Shown here one piece after another: positions 31,926-40,900 of a stretch of DNA of 64,000 bases. Position 1 is the first letter of the stretch. Each line of letters opens with the position of its first letter. The notes below the pieces were generated by a model that saw nothing but the letters and a program-made list of their open reading frames with translations, did not search any database and was not told the origin of the DNA. This DNA comes from Prorocentrum cordatum. Taxonomy: Eukaryota; Sar; Dinophyceae; Prorocentrales; Prorocentraceae. The DNA lies in NCBI GenBank assembly GCA_963575745.1, contig CAUYUJ010014321.1:188012-252011 (forward strand), written 5' to 3'. A program made the position numbers and the translations under genes.

Positions 31926-34900
31926 TTATCGTGCAGTGGGCGCATGCGAACGCAGCCACTGGCGCCTTCGGTGAAGTTCCCTATGGGGCCACTTCGTGAC
32001 GTCCTCCTTGGTCAGAGCGTCCACTGGCATCCACCCGTGCGGGATCCAACGGACATGGCCACGCGCACGTTCCAGAGACTCACAGATAATGGCAAGGTCA
32101 ATGGCTGTGCGCCTGTCCCGCGCGCACGCATTGCCTTCCTTCTGCATTGTATCATAGATCGACTTGGCGTCGACCACATGCACCTGCTTCTCACGAGATC
32201 CTAGAGAGCAGTCTCGTCGCAGCACGGTCGTGAACGGTCCGGAGGCTCGGCGACAATCGGGAGTGTCCACATCGTGAAAGACCACATCTCGATACATAAT
32301 CTGTAAAAACTCTACCTCTGCAACTGCTGCGGATAGGGCCTGCGTCTCTCCAGCCAGAGTGGATGGCACTTTTCGTCTTAGCTTGGACGACCTCCAGCCC
32401 AGAATCGAAGCCCGGACTGCCCGGTTGTCCAGCACAGATCGATCGGCCGCCAGGACCATCCAGGCCCCCTGCGTGGGATCGACCGGCAGCCCGCGCTCGT
32501 CATCCAGGCCGTCGGTGGAACCAATGCCACCGGCGTCCGAGAAAGACAACAAGGCCATCCTGTCTGGATCGAGTCGCCACACAGTGAGTCCCCTGGAAGC
32601 CGTAGAGCGTAAATGGCGAGCCAACTTGTTGGCGGTGATCACATCCCCGGTCCTGGCCTGGTTCAGCTTGCTGGCCAGGATGCTGGCTACACCTGCGGCC
32701 TCGGGTCGGACCTCGCGGCCCAACCAATTGAACTTGTACACGAGCGACCGCAGTGCCTTGAACTCCTGAGGCTCCAGGGGGGAATCCTTGCGAGCCAGGC
32801 GCCCCTTGGACATGGACAGAGGGCGGATCTCTTCTAAAATGTACTTCTCCATGTCGATCACAGCCTTGTCTGGGGCGACGGTGATCCTTCGGCCAGCAAA
32901 ATCCACCGCGCCGGCCTGACAATCCCGATATTTCCCGAATTTGAACCTGGACTCCAAGACCCCCCTAAGCCAGTCCCGGGAGACCTGGTCTGAGCTTCCG
33001 ATGAAGAAGTCATCTACTTCCAGCAGCATCATGTTGGCGATGCGCCCCTTGTCATCGTAGCGCATCCACCAGCAGGGCTCCAGCAGGGACCTCACAAACC
33101 CATGGGCCTCCAAATACTTGACGACAGTACGCCTCCAGGCCATAGGGGCATCGTCCAAACCGTAGACATTGACCAAAAGTCTGATCAGGGACCCGGGTTC
33201 CAGCACGATCCCCTCACAGGGCTCTACGTAGATCTCGCCCTGTGCTCGATGCATTCTGTCCGACTGACAGAAAGCATTCTTGACGTCGGCGATATCACAT
33301 AGAAGACCCAGGTTCATGGCTATCTGGATAAACATCATAATCGACGATGTCTGAGGAGTGGGAGCATAAACCTCGAGGGCTCCTGAGTCAGGGTCCTTAT
33401 GTCCATGGACGCACCACCTCGACTTAGCGTCGGGGGCGGCGAAGGTGCCCTCTTGGGGCTTCCAGCGGCGGACCATCCGGCTCGAGATGACGCGGTCTGG
33501 CTGCTCACGACGGATGACTCGCGCCTTGCTTGGAGCCACCACCTCTACGGCACCTGTCGCCTTCATGGCCTCCCACTCCTTAGCGTCGGACGCATCGAAC
33601 TTGGCCCGATCGGCGGGGGATAGATTCTTCAGCGATACCTCACCGCCTCGGCTGGCGGCGAAAGTGCCGCCGTCTTGTGCCTCGACTCTCGTCGGCTCCT
33701 GCTGCTCAGCCGGGACGGTGGCAACGCCGTCATCCCCGGGAACCACCCAAAACACTCCTTCGGAAAGACTCTCGCCTCTCGTGGGAGAGCGTGACCGGGC
33801 GCGAACCCGTCCGGCCTCGATCTCTTGGACCCTGTCAGCCACTGACACGCGCGGCTCGGAGCCGGCGGTGATCCTGGTCCCGGACCCCAGCCCTGGGGAC
33901 GGGGACGGAGCGGGGAGGCCCGGGGGAGGAGAGAGAAGAGGACCACCACTACCGCTGGAGACCTGAGGGGCGGACGGAGACGACGACGACGGGTCGGCTG
34001 ACTCCAGCTTCGCCCGCTTGAACTCTGGCGGTGAGCTGGAGGCTCGGGCTGCCTCAGCCCGGGCGCGGATGCACCAAGGCGTGTCCTCCGGCTGAGACAA
34101 CACCCTTCGGGGCCGAGGCGCTGAACCCGCCGTGGCCTGAGGAGGCTCAGCAGGAGGTGAAAGAGGGGAGACAGTGAGAGGTGGAGCAACGGGCGGAGGA
34201 GGGGAGGGCGAAGGAACAAGAGCATCAGTAGGGGGACCAGGGTCCCCCTCCTCTCTCCCTGGCGTCACCTCTCTGGACAAATCTCCTGTCGATGGTTCGC
34301 TCTCGGCAATCGAGGGAAGCCTGGTGCGGATGCTGCCGGCCTGGGCGACGTCCGAACCTGCTTGAGACTCCCGCCCCAACTCAGACCCGGCCCGGGATCC
34401 CCTGGAGACGGCCGCCCGAATCGTACCCGAAGGAGGCCCTGGGACCGAGGGACCCTCCCGACGGACAGGGGCCTCCGGCCCGCACGGCTCGGGGCCCGGG
34501 GGGCCCGCAACACGAGGGGCCGAATCCTCTTCTTGGCCCAGAGGTCGGTCCCAGGCGTCCTCTGGCGGGGCCCCTTCTCGTTGGACATCCACGGCCGAGG
34601 CACGACGAGTCCTGGCCTGCTGCAGTAACTCCTGCCACCTGGGATCCTGGGAGAGCTGCAGTCCGTACTCCTCGTCCGAACTCGCCAGGCGTATCTGCTC
34701 TGGTGAGCACTTCCAAAGGCGCGCCCGGACGGCAACCCAGACAGTCCTGGCTTCGTGGAGGACCACGACACCCGGACCAGCCCAGCCATCCCGGCGTCGT
34801 CCTAGGGAATCGGCTCGAGAGGAGGTACGAGACATGCGCCTCCACACGAACACCCACTGGCCAGGAGAGAAGGTCCTGGTCGTCGCGGTCCTGGCCCGGG

Positions 34901-37900
34901 AGGCTCGACTCACCTGGTCTCGAGAGGTCACGTCGATATCAAGGCGACGTGCAGCGTCTCGAATCTTCTGGGATCTAGCAAACTCGGCACCTGCCTCGTC
35001 CTGCTCCATGGGTGAACGCACCACATCTTGCCATCCTGGGAGCCCCCGGCTGTCGTCGGACAGCAGGTCGTGGGGAAGCCTAGGGTTTTCTCCGAAAACC
35101 AGCTGGAGGGGCGAGAACCCTCCACGATGCCAGAATCTGTTTTTGTGGGCAACCAGTTCCGACACCAGCTCGTCTAGCTCGTCCAGCGTGGCGGGGAGAG
35201 CCGAACCCGACTCGATCTCGGCCTTAAGCCGGTCCTTAACCCAACCCCCGTGACGCTCGACGCGGCCGTTTTGCCACGGGGAGTCGGCGTCGCAGACGTG
35301 ATGATAGACACCCCACTGCTCGGTTCCTCTCGCAAACCCCCCAGCAAACTCCGAGCCCCCGTCCGAGATAAGATAGTGCGGGGCCCCGAACGGTCGAATC
35401 CAGGCCAGGACAAAGGCTCGCCACACGGTTGCCGCCCGAGCGTCGGCCACCCTGGCACACACCTGGAGGTTAGAACCGTGATCGACCATGTTCAGAAAGC
35501 CGTGAGTGCCTCCCTGGAAATCAACCCAGAAAAGATCCACTCCCACGATGTGGTTAAAACGGAAAGTCCTGGGGAGAGCAACGCGGCGATGAGTGCCGCT
35601 TCTCGACCTCTCGGCACACTCTGAACATCTGAAAAGGTCACGCACCCAAGTGAGGACGTGTCTCTTGACTCCGCCCGCTCTGAGGACTCGCAGGAACTTC
35701 CGATTCTCCGGATGTCCCATGTTAACGTGAAGCTTGAAAACCAGGCGTTTCTCCTCCTCAGAGGGCTCTGGCTCTGGGATGGCCTTCCTCTCACGTGGGG
35801 CTGGTCTGGTCTCTGGCTCGTCGAGTCCCTCTTCGTCACTTACTTCCGATCCGACCTCCGCATCGCCCAGATCATCCTCTGGGAAAACGTCTTCCGCCAG
35901 CTCCGCCCAGGTGGAGGGCCCTCGGTCGCCCCCCCCACCCCACTGCTCGGACACAGCTCGGGCGACCTTCCTAACTAGAGCTGGGGGATACTTGCCGGCC
36001 TTGGTAGTGACGTGGCCTCCCTCGAGCAACGCATGCCGATGCCCCCCGGTACACAGGTGACCATCGAGGTCCCGAAGCACCCTGGGGTGGTTGGAGAGGA
36101 GGCCGGTTGGTTTCTTGTTGGGCCCCCTCTTGTCCACTTGAAGGCCGAACGCACACATGTCAATGCGCAACCGTCTGACTCCCTCGAGCCCTTGCACGAG
36201 CTGCACCGCACGCGTGTCCCAAGAGGAGGCATATAGAGGATGCTCGAAGATGAAGTACCGCCCCTTACTGTGTTGGAAGAGGGCTATCTCCATGCACAGG
36301 GTCAGATCGCGTAGGCCGGCTGTCACCGATCTCTGCCACGCGATCGGGTCGACCCGATGACGATTTAAACGATTGATCGCAGAGAACACTCGACATTCCG
36401 AGCACAGCCATATAGTCTCGGGTTGTTCTTCTCTAATGTGCCTCCAGAGGCGACGAACCTCTGACTTCTTGGACGCGTCCCACCCGGTCTTGAGATCCCA
36501 GCTGGGATCCGAGGCCACTGGGGTCCCACGCCTGGCCACCTCGGGGGCCATACGGGGCGGGGAGAAAACTTCCATGAACGCCGTCTTGGCCCGACGCCCT
36601 CGGTCGAGAGGCCCCTCGGTGGCAAGGGTCTCGCCTAGCTGTTCGCAGGCCCTACGCTCGAGAGCCTCTCGGGCCCTCTTGCTACACGCAACCTCATGGT
36701 CGTCGTTGTGACGGTCCCCGTCGGTCCACTGGGCTCCTCGTTCCAGGGTCTCTGGAGGCCTCCGAGTCCTAGGAGCCTGAGGGGGCCTGACGTGAGGAGG
36801 AGGAGGAGGAGCAAGACTCTGCGTCTCAGTCACTGCGCTCTTGGCGCCAGAAGTCGTGCAGGCAGCCTGGGGTCTCGCGCAACCACACTGCACAAAGCAC
36901 GATGACAGCTCTAAAATGCTGGCCTGAGACAGAGTGGAAGAACTCAGTAGAGGTCCCCCTGGTTGCTGACCAGCTCCCACTCCTGCTCCTGATCGATCGC
37001 GACCTCCGGGATCGGCGGCAGGGGCCACCAGTTGTTCGGGTCGGCCGTCGTCGAGGCGAGCGTCGCGTTGTACTCCTCGCCGTGTCCGCCGCTGTTGCTC
37101 GGCGGCGTCGTGGTAGACGGCTGTGCTCCACCATCTTGGAAATTCGATCCCTCGTGAGGCCCGTGTCCGCCACTGCCTGACGAGTCTCCTTCTCCTCTGG
37201 GCTCGATGGGCCCTGGCGGGCCCGGCGCCCAGGGTTCGGCCGGGGCCTGACCACCATGTAGTTGCTGAATTCCGTGTACGTGAAGTAGTCCGGCCACGCC
37301 CTGGCCTACCTGCATGATGATGTATCCCAGCTGACCCATGCTCTGCTCGAGGTTGAGCATCCTGGACTCCATCGTGTCGAGCTTCTCGCCGAAATCCTCG
37401 AGGGACACCAAGTGGCCCTGGATTCCCATGAGGATCTGGTGAATCTGCATGAGGCCCTCCTGGACCTGAGTCGGCGCACTCTGTGAGTCGGTCGCCACCT
37501 GAATCATGCGGTCCAGTACTTCCTGAACCCGGCCGAAGGCACGGATCCCCTCTGGTATCTCCTGCAGCTGCCACTGTAGGCTCTGTAGCAGCGTGCCCAG
37601 GGAGTTCACCGTAGTTAGGGCGGCCCCGCCCTCTCGGAAACCTGGGCTCTCCTGCAGGATGTTGACCGCACGCCGGGCTGATGCCGCCGCCGACCGCGCT
37701 GCCTCGGCAGCTGACTGCGGTGGGTCTTGGCCCGCTGCCGCCCCCCGGCCTCGGGGGATCCACACCAACCGTGTCTGGCACCGGGTGCACCTCGAACCTG
37801 ACCCGTGCTGGTTCCCGTAGTATCGGATGCATGACTCTGGATGCTCGCACTCCTTGACTGGTCCGGGAGGCGGCTTCGCTGGGACCGACGGCTCGGGAGT

Positions 37901-40900
37901 CGATGCCAGCTGCGTAGGTGGCGGCTTGGGCGGCGGCTTGCTTGCCGCGGGCCCCGTCAGGGGAGGCGGCGCCGTAGTGCCCCGCATGTACGTCGTTCCT
38001 GGAGGAGGAGGCTTCACTGGTGGCGGGGTCGATGCCACTGGAGTGTTGATCGCTGCCTGCTGAACTGCTGGAGGCACGGCTGCTGCCGCCGCTGCCGCTG
38101 CTGCCTGGGAGTTGAACAATCGATCGACCACCATGGGATATGGGCCAGTGTATCCCGGAGGTGGTTCTGGAGGCAAGGGCGGCTGAGGCCCTGGCTGGCC
38201 CGCTGCCTGACCACTCCCTGAGGACGATGCGCCTCCGGTGGGTGGCCCGCGGTCTGCCTGATCCGCCTCTGCCTGGGCCTGCGCCTGCCTCGCCGCCGCC
38301 TCCAGAGCGTCGCTCTCGGCCGCCGCAGCGGCCATCTCCTCCGCCGAGGGCTCGCCCCAAACGTAGCCGTCCGAGTCGGGTTCTCCAGGAGCCCTCTCCC
38401 CGTTGAGGCGAGACTGGCGTGCTCGTAGAAACGCCTGAGTGGCGTCCCGCGCTCCCTGGTTTCCCTTGCTCAACGTCCCGTATTCTCCTTTCTTCTTTCC
38501 TCCGAGCACGGGATGCACGGCCAACCACGCCAGGAGCAGCCCTCCGAGGACCATCGAGTCTGAACAGGCGCTGTCGCTGGACCGCAAGAAATTCGTGAAC
38601 TGAGAAAGCTAACACCAGCAAGGCTAGACTTGAGCCGAGGTGGACTACGGAAAAGACAACTGCCGCCACTGTTGCCACGGAGACAGTCAGTTCAGTCCGC
38701 CCCCTTGGGCTCTCGGGAACCCTTCCTCTCGAAGACCTCCTCGGCCTCTGCACCTTAGCTTGACTACCGGATCCTAAGTCCTGACTCGGGCCCTGCTGAG
38801 CCCACGACTGGAGGAGCTCCCTCGATTGGTCGTCCTGGTGCTCCGATTGGACGTCGACCCGATTCCTGGAGTAGACGATCGAACTGGTGATCTGAGTCCT
38901 GGGCCTGGATGTTCTCCGAGTCCTGGTCCTGGCCCTTGAGCTTCCCCTCGTGACCCGCAGCAGCAGCATGAGCAGCAAGACGATGGTGATGAGGATAGGG
39001 ATGTAGCCAGTCACCACACCAGTGTCCGACATCTCTGGGAACTGTCCTGCAGCCGTCTGAAACGAGTCAGCACGCAAAAAGGGGTACCTCTTGATCGCGG
39101 CTGCTGGTGCCACTGCCTCTTGGTCAAGAGGCCCCACGATCTCCACGAGGCGATGGCCTGAATTGAGACGGCAAAGGGGCACCTTCTGACCGAGGCGCCC
39201 AAGTTGCATGCTGTTCCTGGGCAGATCAATGACGGCCTCGAGAAACTCCAGAAGATTCACGCTGAGAATGTGCGGAACATTGTCCGCCAGCACTGTAGTC
39301 TCTATGATGCCGAAAGTCTGGCCTAAACACAGCAGAAAGAGAATAACATTGATCACGCGCGCGGCTCCACCGACGCCGTGGGCCGCCTTGAGCGGGCGGT
39401 CGGCCCGAGGTATCTCGACGTACCTCAACCCGAGCTCCGCCAGGGCTCGAGACTCTCGGTTGAGTGCTCCGACTCCCACGAGGTCGCTGCCGGCACCTGG
39501 GTCGACGAGCCCCTGGGTGGCGGACGTGGTGAGGAGAACCGCGCTCGACTCGATCTCCAGCTGCGCCTGCTCCCAGGCTGGGAGGCTGCCCGCGCCCGCC
39601 TCCACCGTCGCCACGAACTCGGAGCCGCCGACCTCGCCGACGATGCCCGAGAACATGTACGCGGATGCCCCTCGGCCGTGATCCTTCACAGCACGGCGAT
39701 CCTTGGGTCCATCCTTCTCTGGGCACTCCCGATGCCAGTGGCCCTTCTGCTTGCAGATGCCGCAGCGGGTCACCTTGATCAGCTGCTCCCTCGTGAGACG
39801 CCGCCGATCGAACCCGCGACCACCACGACCGCGTCCGCCTCGGCCGCCGGCGCCGTCCCCACGGCCTCCGCCGCGTCCTGGACGACCTGCCGGATGTGCC
39901 CGAGGAGGCCGAGGCGCCCGGGAGTCGGGCCGAAAGTACTCCCTGTCCTGACGAGCAGCACGCTTCAGTTCCTTGTTCTGCTTCCAGGTCCTGGTATTCT
40001 TGGCCTCGAGCGTCGCCAGCACCTCGTCCACCTGATCCTCGGACACGTCGAGATCGTCGAGCTCGGCCAGCAGAGCCTCGATGTCCTCCTCGTCCGAGGC
40101 CTCCTCCTCATCGTCATCATCGTAGAAGGTCTCCTCGTCCTCTGCCGGGAAGTCGCCAGTACCCTCTGACCGAACCTGCGACCACGGGGGAGGAGGAGAG
40201 AGGAGGGGGGACTGAACACCGGGCGACGTCTCGCTAGCGCCTAGGCCCTCAGAAGCCGTCGTGTCAGCCAGCATCGCCCCGGCGCCGCGCCCTGGGAGCA
40301 GGCGCTCTGTGCCGCCGGAGTCTATCTGCTTGAGCGCCCACGAGACATTCTCGTAGTCCAGCTTCCCAAGGGTGAGCGTCCTCAAGTTCTGGAGCCCCTG
40401 GGCGGACAGGCAGGCGCCTTCCTCCAAGAGCAGGCCCTTCAGCTTGGGCGACATCCATAGATCGTGTCCTTCCGCCTCTTGCAGTTGAGCGTCGCGGCGG
40501 ATGACGAACTGGATCAGCGACTCCTTCGCCTCGCGGTTGGCCTCGAAGAAGGCTCGACGACCCGCGCGGCGAAGGTCATCTCCCTCACGCTCGCCCGCCA
40601 TGGTGTCCATGCGGCCGAGCACGGTGTCGATCCACCCGTCGTCGGTCAGACGATGCTCCTGTATGTCCTCGAACTTAACCTGGAAGGCCCAGTCGAACAG
40701 ACGAAGGAACTTCTCGGAGCGACGCCAGACGGGCACGTCGGTGTTCGCATTCCAACGTCTGAGCGACTTCTTCCACGCTCTGAAGTGTGCCCATCCTGGC
40801 CATGCCGGTGGGTCTGAGTAGTCTCCCTTGGACCAGGCGCCGCCTCCTCCTGCCCAGCTGCCGGACCAGCCGGCCAGCTCGGGTCGGGACCCGGTCCCGC

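Noticed and set aside
32359-34978. Plus-strand frames antisense to the copia RT and integrase
   Set aside because: Shadows of the polyprotein; no independent motif.
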